Notes under the pieces: model-generated
What the model was told of the DNA's origin: nothing
The model's database searches: none
What the model saw: only the letters and a program-made list of their open reading frames with translations
Position numbers and translations under genes: made by a program
Part shown: one piece after another, positions 7,948-16,306 of the stretch
Numbering within the stretch: position 1 is the stretch's first letter
Layout of the letters: every line of letters starts with the position of its first letter
Source: Paenibacillus sp.
GTDB lineage: Bacteria; Bacillota; Bacilli; Paenibacillales; YIM-B00363
DNA: 64,000 nt
Assembly (NCBI RefSeq): GCF_031177825.1
Contig: NZ_JAPSKE010000024.1
Span: 1 to 64,000 of the forward strand
Direction: 5' to 3'

Positions 7948-9417
7948 ATGAAACGATGTCATTCATGGGCGATTGCGTTGTCGCTCGTCGTCATCGCGGT
8001 CGGCTTGGCCGGCTGCGACGGAAATACGACGACGAACGTCGGCAAGCTCGAATTTACGAATCCGCTGCACATCCCGCCGCTCTTGGAGCCGACCGTGGAC
8101 AGCGGAGGCGAAAAACGATTTACGTTAACGATGCAGCCGGGGACGACCGAGTTTTTCGAAGGGAAGCGCACGTCGACCTGGGGGATCAACGGATCGTATT
8201 TAGGACCGACGATTCGCGCGTCGCGCGGCGACCGAGTCGCGTTCGACGTCGTGAATCGGCTGCCGGAACGCTCCACTTTGCATTGGCACGGAATGCTGCT
8301 GCCGGCGAAGATGGACGGCGGACCGCACCAGATGATCGAAGCGGGAGCGACGTGGAAGCCGCATTGGACGATCGAGCAGCCGGCGGCGACGACCTGGTAC
8401 CATCCGCACCTGCACGGGAAGACGGCGCTGCATGTGTATCGCGGACTCGCAGGGTTATTTCTGATCGAGGACGAAGACTCCAAGAAGCTGCCGTCCCAGT
8501 ACGGGGTGGACGACATCCCGATCGTCGTGCAAGATAAGCGGTTCAAGGGCGACGGTTCCTTCCATGAAAGCATGGACCTGACTCCCTTCGGAATGCTGGG
8601 CGATCAGATCCTGATTAACGGAACGTACGACCCTTACTTGAAAATCACCGCCAGCCAGATCCGCTTCCGCCTGTTGAACGGCTCGAACGCGCGCGCGTTC
8701 CGGATCGGCTTCTCGGACGACCGGTCGTTCGCCCTGGTCGGGAACGACGCGGGGCTTCTGCCTGAGCCGGTATCCCTGAACCGCCTCCTATTGAGCCCGG
8801 GAGAACGCGCCGAGATCGTGGTCGAATTCCAACCGGGCGAGGAGACGATCTTGCACAGCTTCGCAGGCGAGGACGGTATCGAAAACGGCGAGTTCGATCT
8901 GGTCAAGATCGTCGCCGACCGGGAGCTCTCGGCTTCCGAGCCGCTCCCGAGCCGGTTGTCCGCCGAACCGCCGATCGAAGCGCCGGACGACGCCACGGTT
9001 CGGAAGTTCGTGCTTACGACGGAGTCCGCGATCAACGGGAAGCCGATGGATATGAATCGGATCGACGAGGTCGTCCCGGCCGGGGCCAAGGAAATCTGGG
9101 AGATTTCGAATCGCGGCTGGGACCATAACTTCCATATCCACGACGCCGTCTTCGCCGTGTTGGACAAGAACGGCGAGGCGCCGCCGATCTACGAACGGGG
9201 AAGGAAGGATACGGTGTTCCTCCCAAGCGGAACGACCGTCCGATTGGCCGTCGAGTTCGGAAGCTTTCCCGACCCCGAGACGCCATACATGTACCACTGC
9301 CATCTCTTATACCATGAGGACAGCGGCATGATGGGGCAGTTCGTCGTCGTCGAGCCGGGAACGGAGTCGCAAGTGTCGAGACGGCTTTCGGGCTCGGACA
9401 TGGAGCATGAACACTAG
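7948..9417 (+). CDS. Multicopper oxidase, exported lipoprotein
   Basis: A 489-aa laccase/CueO-type oxidase that oxidises phenols or metal ions at a type-1 copper and reduces O2 at the trinuclear centre. A lipoprotein signal precedes Cys23 in the lipobox LAGC, so it should sit on the outer face of the membrane. All four copper motifs are present: HWHG (112-115), HPHLHG (152-157), the NFHIHD motif, and YHCHLLYHEDSGMM near the C terminus with His-Cys-His and an axial Met. ATG 7948 was chosen because it starts the signal peptide; in-frame TTG at 7942 fits the GAGAGGA ribosome site slightly better. It is a single-gene unit between terminators. Whether the substrate is Cu(I), Mn(II) or organic is open. 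Confidence 0.92.
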   Translation: MKRCHSWAIALSLVVIAVGLAGCDGNTTTNVGKLEFTNPLHIPPLLEPTVDSGGEKRFTLTMQPGTTEFFEGKRTSTWGINGSYLGPTIRASRGDRVAFDVVNRLPERSTLHWHGMLLPAKMDGGPHQMIEAGATWKPHWTIEQPAATTWYHPHLHGKTALHVYRGLAGLFLIEDEDSKKLPSQYGVDDIPIVVQDKRFKGDGSFHESMDLTPFGMLGDQILINGTYDPYLKITASQIRFRLLNGSNARAFRIGFSDDRSFALVGNDAGLLPEPVSLNRLLLSPGERAEIVVEFQPGEETILHSFAGEDGIENGEFDLVKIVADRELSASEPLPSRLSAEPPIEAPDDATVRKFVLTTESAINGKPMDMNRIDEVVPAGAKEIWEISNRGWDHNFHIHDAVFAVLDKNGEAPPIYERGRKDTVFLPSGTTVRLAVEFGSFPDPETPYMYHCHLLYHEDSGMMGQFVVVEPGTESQVSRRLSGSDMEHEH

Positions 9418-9418
9418 T

Positions 9419-9443
9419 GGAGGGGCCGCGAGGCTCCTTTTTT
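9419..9443 (+). terminator. Rho-independent terminator of the multicopper oxidase
   Basis: GGGGCC and GGCTCC pair (one G-T) around a GCGA tetraloop, followed by six T. Confidence 0.8.
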
Positions 9444-9649
9444 ATGACATTTTCCCGATTCGCGCATATGATTATTAAAAAAATTGGGGAGAAATGAACC
9501 GATCGCGCGTTTCTGTTAAAAATTCGATAAATATTATAAACTGAAATAGTGATAAACTATGATAAGGTAATAGTTGATCCAGAAAAGATGTGCGACGAAC
9601 TCGGTTCCTACATCCTTTCTGCAAATCGTAGGGGATAAGGACGGTAATC

Positions 9650-11167
9650 ATGAGCGATAGACGAAAGAAAACAGATGTGATCTTAATCGGAGCGGGAATC
9701 ATGAGCGCGACCTTAGGTTCGCTCTTGAAGGAGTTAATGCCGGACTGGAGCATTACGGTGATCGAACGCCGCGCGACGGCGGGCGAGGAAAGTTCCAACG
9801 AATGGAACAATGCGGGGACGGGGCATGCTTCCTTATGCGAATTGAACTACACCGTCGAGAAGCCGGACGGTTCCATAGATATCAGCAAGGCGATTAAAGT
9901 GAACGAAGAGTTCCAGGTTTCCAGGCAATTCTGGTCTTATCTCGTGAACAGCGACTTGATCCGCAACCCGCGGGACTTCATCTCGCCGGTGCCGCATATG
10001 AGCTTCGTGCAAGGGGAGCAGGACGTTGCCTTCTTGCGGAAACGGTTCGAAGCGATGTCCTCCCATCCGCTGTTCCAAGGGATGGAATATTCCGACGATC
10101 CGGCGAAGCTGGCGGAATGGATTCCGTTGATGATGAACGACCGGGCTTCGAACGGGCCGATCGCGGCGACGAGAATCGAGTCCGGCACGGACGTGAACTT
10201 CGGCGCGTTAACGCGCCTCTTGTTCGACCACTTGAAGAGCAAGAACGTCGAAATCCAATATAAGCGTCAAGTCGACGATATCAAGCGTACAGGCGACGGC
10301 GCTTGGGAATTGAAAGTACGCAACGTCGAGAACGGTGCCGTCGAGCGTCGCCAAGCGAAGTTCGTCTTTATCGGCGGCGGCGGCGGAAGCCTTCACCTGC
10401 TGCAGAAGTCCGGCATTCCGGAAGGCAAAGGCATCGGCGGCTTCCCGGTCAGCGGGCTCTTCATGGTATGCCGGAACCCCGAGATCGTCGCGAAGCATCG
10501 CGCGAAGGTGTACGGCAAGGCGTCGGTCGGCGCTCCGCCGATGTCCGTGCCGCATCTGGACACGCGGGTGATCGACAAGCAAGAGTCGTTGTTCTTCGGT
10601 CCGTTCGCCGGCTTCTCGCCGAAGTTCCTGAAGTTCGGATCCATGTTCGACCTGATCACTTCCGTCAAGCCGCACAACCTCGTGACGATGCTGGCGGCCG
10701 GCGTGAAGAATATGCCGTTGACGACATACCTCATCAAGCAGGTGATGTTGTCGAAGGACCAGCGGATGGAAGCGTTGCGCGAATTCGTTCCGGACGCCAA
10801 GAGCGAAGATTGGGAATTGATCGTCGCAGGCCAGCGCGTACAAATTATTAAGGATACGGCCGCCGGCCGAGGCACGCTCCAATTCGGCACGGAGGTCATC
10901 AGCGCCGCGGACGGCTCGATCGCCGCCTTGCTCGGCGCATCCCCGGGGGCGTCCACCGCCGTGTCCGTCATGCTGGAAGTCATCGCGAGATGCTTCCCGC
11001 AGCAGGTTCAAGCGTGGGAGCCGAAGCTGAAGGAGATGATTCCTTCGTACGGCGCATCCCTCGCGAAGAACCCGGACTTGGTGCGGGATCTTCACGTATC
11101 GACGGCGAGGACGCTCGGTCTTGCAGCCGCCGCAGCGGAGGACAAGAAGGTTCCGGCTTACGTATAA
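9650..11167 (+). CDS. mqo: Malate:quinone oxidoreductase
   Basis: A membrane-associated FAD enzyme that oxidises L-malate to oxaloacetate and passes electrons to menaquinone, linking the TCA cycle to respiration. It is 505 aa, typical for Mqo. The dinucleotide-binding GAGIMSATLG lies at 14-23, followed by the highly conserved EWNNAGTGHA motif, and the C-terminal region carries GASPGAS. The ATG follows TAAGGA. It is monocistronic with its own terminator. The 232-bp upstream region is AT-rich and contains several GATAA-type repeats but no promoter I would commit to. Confidence 0.95.
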   Translation: MSDRRKKTDVILIGAGIMSATLGSLLKELMPDWSITVIERRATAGEESSNEWNNAGTGHASLCELNYTVEKPDGSIDISKAIKVNEEFQVSRQFWSYLVNSDLIRNPRDFISPVPHMSFVQGEQDVAFLRKRFEAMSSHPLFQGMEYSDDPAKLAEWIPLMMNDRASNGPIAATRIESGTDVNFGALTRLLFDHLKSKNVEIQYKRQVDDIKRTGDGAWELKVRNVENGAVERRQAKFVFIGGGGGSLHLLQKSGIPEGKGIGGFPVSGLFMVCRNPEIVAKHRAKVYGKASVGAPPMSVPHLDTRVIDKQESLFFGPFAGFSPKFLKFGSMFDLITSVKPHNLVTMLAAGVKNMPLTTYLIKQVMLSKDQRMEALREFVPDAKSEDWELIVAGQRVQIIKDTAAGRGTLQFGTEVISAADGSIAALLGASPGASTAVSVMLEVIARCFPQQVQAWEPKLKEMIPSYGASLAKNPDLVRDLHVSTARTLGLAAAAAEDKKVPAYV

Positions 11168-11181
11168 ATATAGGATGAAGA

Positions 11182-11208
11182 AGCGGCCTGTTGCGGGTCG
11201 CTTTTTTT
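11182..11208 (+). terminator. Rho-independent terminator of mqo
   Basis: AGCGGCC pairs with GGTCGCT (one G-T) and is followed by seven T. Confidence 0.85.
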
Positions 11209-11349
11209 CATTGCGGTCGAACTTATCGTTTCCCCTGCGAACTTAGAATATGCGTTCCATTATGTCCTCTCGTCGTAATGGGTAAACTATCGTATAACGC
11301 GCATCTATGTTACGATGAAGCTCTATATGGAATGAGGAAGTGTATACGG

Positions 11350-11706
11350 ATGATTACGATAACGGTCCCGACGCCGGACTTCACGATTTACAAACAGCAG
11401 GCTCCCGAGCTGAGCCACATTTACGGATTTACCGACTTCCACCTGATCACCCGGGAGAAGGGCGGCATCTTCATGTTCTATAACGACAGGGACGAACTGC
11501 TCTTCGTCGGCAAAGCCCGGAAGCTGCGGCAGCGCATCAAGAAGCACTTCGAGGATACGGTATCGCCGATCAAGGACCATCGCAACGAAGTGGCGAAGAT
11601 CGAGGTGTGCCACGTAGACGATCCGGTGGAGCGGGAAATATACGAAACGTATATCGCGAACAAGCTCGGAGCCCGGTACAACCCGGACAAGCTGACGAAC
11701 CAATAG
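11350..11706 (+). CDS. GIY-YIG nuclease-like protein
   Basis: A 118-aa protein whose middle (about 37-72) matches the GIY-YIG fold as found at the N terminus of UvrC: GGIFMFY corresponds to GIY, LFVGKARKLRQRI corresponds to YVGKA-x-LR-x-R, followed by KKHF. The C-terminal Glu in EREIYETYIANKLGARYNP fits the catalytic Glu and downstream Asn/Pro region. No other domain is present, so it is a stand-alone single-domain member. ATG 11350 was chosen for its GAGGAAG site 9 nt upstream; ATG 11332 is an alternative. Role in DNA metabolism is inferred from fold only. Confidence 0.78.
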   Translation: MITITVPTPDFTIYKQQAPELSHIYGFTDFHLITREKGGIFMFYNDRDELLFVGKARKLRQRIKKHFEDTVSPIKDHRNEVAKIEVCHVDDPVEREIYETYIANKLGARYNPDKLTNQ

Positions 11707-11718
11707 GCATGGAAAATG

Positions 11719-11760
11719 GGCAATATGCATCTCCCAGTGAGAGGCGTATTGTCTTTTTTC
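11719..11760 (+). terminator. Rho-independent terminator before parM
   Basis: GGCAATATGC (11719-11728) pairs along its whole length with GCGTATTGTC (11744-11753), the stem continues with TCTC/GAGA, and six T follow. It separates the GIY-YIG gene from the segregation cassette. Confidence 0.85.
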
Positions 11761-11830
11761 ATAGTTCGACATATTTGAAGCGTAGGACAGGGGGTGGGAA
11801 ATATTGGGGTGGGCCCAATAGAACTTGTCG

Positions 11831-11860
11831 AATAACACCGGGTATGTCAAAGTATTACCT
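11831..11860. promoter_or_regulatory. Candidate ParR half-array at the parM promoter
   Basis: Read on the minus strand this gives three consecutive 10-mers, AGGTAATACT, TTGACATACC and CGGTGTTATT. The first and third match the downstream consensus NAGTRWTACT at 8 of 9 informative positions, counting C/T as equal in the last two columns. The middle one is weak. The set ends 29 nt before the parM start, where a ParR-like protein could repress transcription. Confidence 0.45.
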
Positions 11861-11889
11861 GTGGGTCTTACATATTAGGAGGGAATTCT

Positions 11890-13086
11890 ATGAATTATCA
11901 TTTTTTCGTAGGCAATGACAACGGAAACAGCGAGCATGATCTGATCATAGACGGCAAGTTGATTCAGCAGCCGAACGTCAATTGCGCGGTGGACGAGCTG
12001 CCGTGGAGCGAGGAACAGGCGCCCGAGAGCTTCATTAAGAACCTTCAGGACCAGCTGGTCGTCACGGTCGATTCGCCGGCGGCGAGGCCGGGCATGTATT
12101 ATGTCGGCAAGTTCGCGCTCGAGAGCGGCGAGGTATTAGACAACCTGCAGATCGGCATCGATATGAAGTGCGACATGGACCTTCCGATCGTCAACACGCT
12201 CGCGCAGATCGCGGCGATCGCGGTACAGAAGGCATACGACGAAGAAAAGAAGGTGCCGGAGCAGATCGACGTGGAGGTCGATATGGCCACGGCGCTGCCG
12301 GTTACGCAGCATACCGACGAGACGTCGGCGAAGTTCGAGCGGCGCTTCATGACCGGAACCCACCGCGTAACGGTCCATCTGGGCATTCACCGCGTGGCGG
12401 TCAAGATCGCGTTCCCGTTCGCGAAGGTCGTTCCGGAAGCGACGCCCGTCATCTTCGCGCTCCAGAAGGATGCGGAAGGCAACTGGCGGGAAGGGGACAT
12501 TTTCGAGGAATTCGTAGAAACCTATGAGCTGGACAAGAAGTTCAACGGCAACTACTTCAAGGAGAAACGGATCCTTCACGTCGATATCGGCGACGGCTCG
12601 ACGGAATATCCCGTCACCGAGGGGAATAAGTTCCTCCGTCAATTCGTCCACGGCAGCCACCATGGAACCGGATATGCCATCGAAGAAGCGTTGGACGAGT
12701 TCAACCGGCTGATCCACTTGCCCGACAGCCCGAGGCAGTTCTTCAGCGACGTCATCAAAAATCCGAAGCATAAGTACCATGCGCGCGCGATCAAGACGTT
12801 GAAGCGGCCGCTGGAAAGCCAAGTCCGCCAGATCGTGCAGAACGTCAAGCGGCAGCTGACCAAGACGCGGAACGAGATCGACCTGATCTGCGTCTACGGC
12901 GGAGGCAGCATCCTTATGCGTTCGCTGCTGTATCCGCGGCTCGAGGAGCTGTGCGTCGAACGGGAGATGCAGCTGCTGTACATCCCGCCGACTTATGCGG
13001 TGCAGATGAATGCGATGGGACTGGATGCTTTCGTTCGCGGGAAAATCTACGAGGCGCTGAAGAATAAAGCCGTGCAGCCGGCCTAA
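11890..13086 (+). CDS. ParM/StbA-family actin-like ATPase
   Basis: A 398-aa bacterial actin homologue of the plasmid-segregation class, which polymerises with ATP or GTP into filaments that push or pull DNA bound by an adaptor. Actin-fold nucleotide motifs are visible: phosphate-1 loop VGNDNGNSE (7-15), phosphate-2 loop HVDIGDGSTE (about 228-237) and adenosine loop VYGGGSILM near the C terminus. The N-terminal domain resembles the ALP_N (Alp7A/ParM-like) type rather than MreB. AGGAGGG precedes the ATG. It is followed 49 bp later by a small ParR-like gene and a 10-bp repeat array, completing a type II partition cassette. No replication or plasmid gene is nearby, so it is chromosomal or fixed after integration. 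Confidence 0.88.
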   Translation: MNYHFFVGNDNGNSEHDLIIDGKLIQQPNVNCAVDELPWSEEQAPESFIKNLQDQLVVTVDSPAARPGMYYVGKFALESGEVLDNLQIGIDMKCDMDLPIVNTLAQIAAIAVQKAYDEEKKVPEQIDVEVDMATALPVTQHTDETSAKFERRFMTGTHRVTVHLGIHRVAVKIAFPFAKVVPEATPVIFALQKDAEGNWREGDIFEEFVETYELDKKFNGNYFKEKRILHVDIGDGSTEYPVTEGNKFLRQFVHGSHHGTGYAIEEALDEFNRLIHLPDSPRQFFSDVIKNPKHKYHARAIKTLKRPLESQVRQIVQNVKRQLTKTRNEIDLICVYGGGSILMRSLLYPRLEELCVEREMQLLYIPPTYAVQMNAMGLDAFVRGKIYEALKNKAVQPA

Positions 13087-13135
13087 TCGAGATTAGGTGG
13101 AAGACGCAAGGCAGTAGGTAAGGGGATACCGGAAG

Positions 13136-13579
13136 GTGGCAAGCGTGAAAAAGACGAAACAACCTGGAGAGAACATCAGCCTAAAGACGAAGAAGACGGA
13201 AGATCCGCTCGTCATGAACTGGATAAATGCCCAGACGAATCTGATGGATTCCTTGCGGTACCTGATCGAACACGAAATCGTGCGGAACGGGGTCCGCAAT
13301 CTGCAGACGTTCATCCCGGTGGAACGGAACGTGTTGGGAACCACCGTTTCGGGTATCGCGCCGGATATTAATCCCGCAACGGAACGACCTGCGCCGCCGG
13401 CCGAGGCGATGCAAGCGCTGAAGGACGTTCGCGAGGGAACGGCGGAGGTCGCGGCCGGGAGACAAGCGATTCGAGAGGAGCCGGAGCCTCCGAAGGCGCG
13501 TACCGAGGACGAGCCCCCTGCGGCGAAGCAGGGCGTCGACGACGACATCGACGACGACGACATCGAAGCTTGGATGTAA
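13136..13579 (+). CDS. ParR-like DNA-binding adaptor
   Basis: A 147-aa protein I do not recognise by name, read as ParR from architecture and position. Residues 11-60 look like a ribbon-helix-helix module: a short beta-strand (ENISLKTK) followed by two helices ending in LRYLIEHEIVRNGVRNLQ, the pattern of ParR/AlfB/Alp7R N termini. The middle (about 80-125) is Pro/Ala/Glu-rich and looks disordered. The tail is strongly acidic and ends IEAWM, a plausible filament-binding tail, since ParR proteins contact ParM through the C terminus. The start is GTG 13136, or GTG 13145 in frame behind GGAAGGTGG. It should bind the repeats directly downstream. Confidence 0.65.
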   Translation: MASVKKTKQPGENISLKTKKTEDPLVMNWINAQTNLMDSLRYLIEHEIVRNGVRNLQTFIPVERNVLGTTVSGIAPDINPATERPAPPAEAMQALKDVREGTAEVAAGRQAIREEPEPPKARTEDEPPAAKQGVDDDIDDDDIEAWM

Positions 13580-13590
13580 CGAGAATCGCG

Positions 13591-13709
13591 AAGTGACACC
13601 GAGCAATACTGAGTGTTATTCGGAATGACTGGGTGATGTTTAGTATTACCAAGTGTTACTTCTATTAAAAAAACGAGTTTAGTGTTGCGAAGTAATACTT
13701 CGTAATACT
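13591..13709 (+). repeat. Phased 10-bp direct-repeat array, candidate parC centromere
   Basis: Starting 12 nt after the parR stop, seven head-to-tail 10-mers run 13591-13660, then a 19-nt AT-rich spacer containing an A7 tract, then three more 10-mers run 13680-13709. The consensus is NAGTRWTACT. Across all ten copies column 3 is always G, column 5 always purine, column 6 always A/T and column 8 always purine; T4, T7 and C9 each hold in eight copies. A 10-bp period places every copy on the same helix face, as in the ParR-bound centromeres of R1 (11-bp repeats in two clusters) and similar plasmids. Confidence 0.82.
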
Positions 13710-13718
13710 GATGCGAAG

Positions 13719-13753
13719 AAATCCACGACCGACATAGGGTTGTGGATTTTCCT
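13719..13753 (+). terminator. Rho-independent terminator ending the par cassette
   Basis: AAATCCACGACC (13719-13730) pairs with GGTTGTGGATTT (13738-13749), 12 bp with one G-T, followed by a T-rich stretch. The repeat array therefore lies within the parMR transcript. Confidence 0.85.
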
Positions 13754-13887
13754 TTGCTCGTTTCATGGTATGATTAGGGTATCCGCGTATGTGGCGATGG
13801 ACATCCTAGCTATGGATATTTCGAGTTATAACGAAACAAGCAGAACGCATATATAGAACAGAGGTTATCTCCGCGGCGGCGATCATG

Positions 13888-13917
13888 TTGTTCCCGGTTC
13901 AGAGGGTGTGATATGAT
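13888..13917 (+). promoter_or_regulatory. Candidate promoter of the hydrolase-murF-ddl operon
   Basis: A -35 TTGTTC (13888-13893) and -10 TATGAT (13912-13917) are 18 bp apart, 38 nt before the hydrolase start. The remaining sequence from 13754 to 13887 shows no gene or clear element. Confidence 0.5.
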
Positions 13918-13955
13918 TTTTTTATTTTAAGTTTCAAACAAGGGATGCGATAGGA

Positions 13956-14723
13956 TTGAACATCACCATCGATAATTTACAAATACATTATTCGGTGAAG
14001 GGAGAAGGCCAGGACGTCGTCCTGCTGCACGGCTGGGGGGCGGAACTGGGCACCTTCCACAGAATTCAAGAGAATCTGTCCCGCCATTTTCGCGTATACG
14101 CGATCGACTTGCCCGGGTTCGGGATAAGCTCGGAGCCTCCCGTACCTTGGGGCGTCGAGGAGTATACGCAGTTCGTGCGCAAGTTTTTCGAGAAGCTCGG
14201 CATCGACGCGCCGATTCTCATGGGACACTCCAACGGCGGAAGAATCAGCATCATGTACGCCTCGCAGTATCCCGTGAAGAAGATGATTCTCGTCAACAGC
14301 GCGGGCATTAAGCCGAAGCGGAAGCCGATGTACTATGTGAAAGTATACACATATAAACTCGTGAAGAACGTATTGAGAATTCCGGGACTGCATCTGTTCA
14401 GAGATCGCATTCTTACTTATATGAAGAGCCGGGTAGGATCGACCGACTACAAGAACGTCTCCGGGGTGATGCAGCAGACGCTCGTCCGCGTCGTGAACGT
14501 CGATCTGCGTCATCTGCTGCCGGGCATCCGCTGCTCGACGCTGCTCATCTGGGGGCAGAACGACACCGCGACGCCGATCGCCGACGGGAAGCTGATGGAG
14601 TCGCTGCTGCCGGACGCCGGGTTGGTCGTGCTGAACGCCGGGCATTTCTCGTACTTGGAGAGACCTCAAGAGTTCGATATCATCGTGAATAAATTCCTAG
14701 AGAACGAGAGGAACAACCAATGA
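13956..14723 (+). CDS. Alpha/beta hydrolase
   Basis: A 255-aa single-domain alpha/beta hydrolase. The oxyanion region HGWG, the nucleophile elbow GHSNGG (Ser about 92), the acid in WGQNDTATPI and His in AGHFSYLERP form a complete triad. The TTG start is supported by AGGGATG 8 nt upstream. Its last four bases overlap the next gene (ATGA), so it is translationally coupled to the MurF-like ligase. In that context an ester- or peptide-cleaving role on a cell-wall intermediate is possible, but the substrate is not evident. Confidence 0.85.
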   Translation: MNITIDNLQIHYSVKGEGQDVVLLHGWGAELGTFHRIQENLSRHFRVYAIDLPGFGISSEPPVPWGVEEYTQFVRKFFEKLGIDAPILMGHSNGGRISIMYASQYPVKKMILVNSAGIKPKRKPMYYVKVYTYKLVKNVLRIPGLHLFRDRILTYMKSRVGSTDYKNVSGVMQQTLVRVVNVDLRHLLPGIRCSTLLIWGQNDTATPIADGKLMESLLPDAGLVVLNAGHFSYLERPQEFDIIVNKFLENERNNQ

Positions 14724-16288
14724 CGCTAGTAGCGGTGTTACAAATCGTCAGCATTACGGTCTGGGCGATCTATGCGGGCAGGAAGCTGATCAAGAGCGTG
14801 CATATGCTGCAGTTGAATTCCTATCGCAATCTGCGGCTGTGGAACTGGTACAAGGGAAACTACAAGCGCACGATCCGCTTCATGGACGTCCTGCCGATCG
14901 TCCCCTTGATTCTGTTCGCCATGGACAAACCGGTATGGGGTCACATCGTTTGGATCGCGGCTTTCTTGCTCCTGACGCTGACCGTACCGAAGGAAATCGA
15001 GAAGAAGAAGCTGGTATATACCGCCCGCGTGAAGCGGCTGCTGACGACGACGGCGATCCTGCTGATCGTCTTGATCGGCGCCCTTCTGCTGTGGACGTCG
15101 TTCGCCTTCTTCGCGATGTACGCCGTCGCGCTTCTTGCCACGGTCTTCATCCTTCTCGCGAATACCGTGAACAAGCCGATCGAGCATCAGATCAATAACT
15201 ACTACATCTCCGACGCGCGCAAGAAAATCGAGCGGCACGCCGGGACGCAGGTCATCGGGATTACCGGTTCGTTCGGGAAGACGAGCGTGAAGCATTTTCT
15301 ATCGACGGTGTTGTCTCAGTCTTATCACGTGCTCATGACCCCGGAGAGCTATAATACGCCGATGGGCGTCACGAAGACGATCCGAACGTACCTGCAGCCG
15401 ACGCACGAGATTTTCATCAGCGAGATGGGCGCGAAGCAGAAGGGCGACATCAAGGAAATTTGCGACATCGTGCATCCGAAATACGGCATTATTACGGCGA
15501 TCGGGGAGCAGCACTTAGAAACCTTCAAGAGTTTGGAAAACGTGAAAGCGACCAAATTCGAGCTCGCCGAAGCGCTGCCCGCGGACGGCGTCGCGTTCCT
15601 CAATCTGGACGACGAGAACGTGGTCGACCAGCTGCGGAAGTCGAACCTGCGATGCAAGGTCGTGACGTACGGCAGCCGCAATCCGGACACGGATTATTAC
15701 GCGGAACACATTCGCTATTCCCGCAACGGCTGCGCCTTCGCGGTGCGGCTCCGGAACGGCGCGGTTCAGGAGTTCGAAACCGCGTTGCTCGGCGAACACA
15801 ACATTCAAAATTTGCTGGCGTGCATCGCCGTCGGCGATACGTTAGGCATACCGCTGTCGAAGCTGGCGATCTATATCCGCAAAGTCAAACCCGTCAAGCA
15901 TCGGTTAGAGCTCAAGAAAAACGGGAACTTGACGATTCTCGACGACAGCTTCAATTCGAATCCGGTCGGCTCCAAGGCGGCGCTCGCGGTGCTCGCGCAG
16001 ATGCCCGAGAAGAAGATTCTCGTGACCCCCGGAATGATCGAGCTGGGCGCGAAAGAATATGAATACAATTACGCCTTCGCCGAAGCGGCCGCGAAGGTGT
16101 GCGACTATATCATACTGGTCGGGCCGAAGCAGACGAAGCCGATGCAGGATGCGCTGCAAGCGGCGGGCTACGCGAACTTCCGCGTGGCGAAGCATTTGCA
16201 GGAGGGGCTACAATTCCTACAAGGATTCACGGAAGAACATACCGTCGTCCTTCTCGAGAACGACTTGCCCGACAATTACAACGAATAA
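14720..16288 (+). CDS. Membrane-anchored MurF-like Mur ligase
   Basis: A 522-aa Mur ligase with an unusual front end. MurF joins D-Ala-D-Ala to UDP-MurNAc-tripeptide using ATP. Here the central ATPase domain starts near residue 175, with the P-loop ITGSFGKTS (181-189), and continues into a normal C-terminal ligase domain with ILDDSFNSNP. Residues 1-150 hold about four to five hydrophobic helices in place of the usual N-terminal UDP-MurNAc-binding domain. It is therefore membrane-bound and may act on a lipid-linked or otherwise different acceptor. It is flanked by a coupled hydrolase and a Ddl-like ligase. It is probably not the housekeeping MurF. Confidence 0.82.
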   Translation: MTLVAVLQIVSITVWAIYAGRKLIKSVHMLQLNSYRNLRLWNWYKGNYKRTIRFMDVLPIVPLILFAMDKPVWGHIVWIAAFLLLTLTVPKEIEKKKLVYTARVKRLLTTTAILLIVLIGALLLWTSFAFFAMYAVALLATVFILLANTVNKPIEHQINNYYISDARKKIERHAGTQVIGITGSFGKTSVKHFLSTVLSQSYHVLMTPESYNTPMGVTKTIRTYLQPTHEIFISEMGAKQKGDIKEICDIVHPKYGIITAIGEQHLETFKSLENVKATKFELAEALPADGVAFLNLDDENVVDQLRKSNLRCKVVTYGSRNPDTDYYAEHIRYSRNGCAFAVRLRNGAVQEFETALLGEHNIQNLLACIAVGDTLGIPLSKLAIYIRKVKPVKHRLELKKNGNLTILDDSFNSNPVGSKAALAVLAQMPEKKILVTPGMIELGAKEYEYNYAFAEAAAKVCDYIILVGPKQTKPMQDALQAAGYANFRVAKHLQEGLQFLQGFTEEHTVVLLENDLPDNYNE

Positions 16289-16306
16289 ACGGAGGATTTC
16301 TTACTT

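Noticed and set aside
13591..13709. 10-bp repeats as replication-origin iterons
   Set aside because: No rep initiator or DnaA-box cluster is nearby, whereas a ParM and a ParR-like gene lie directly upstream, so a centromere fits better.
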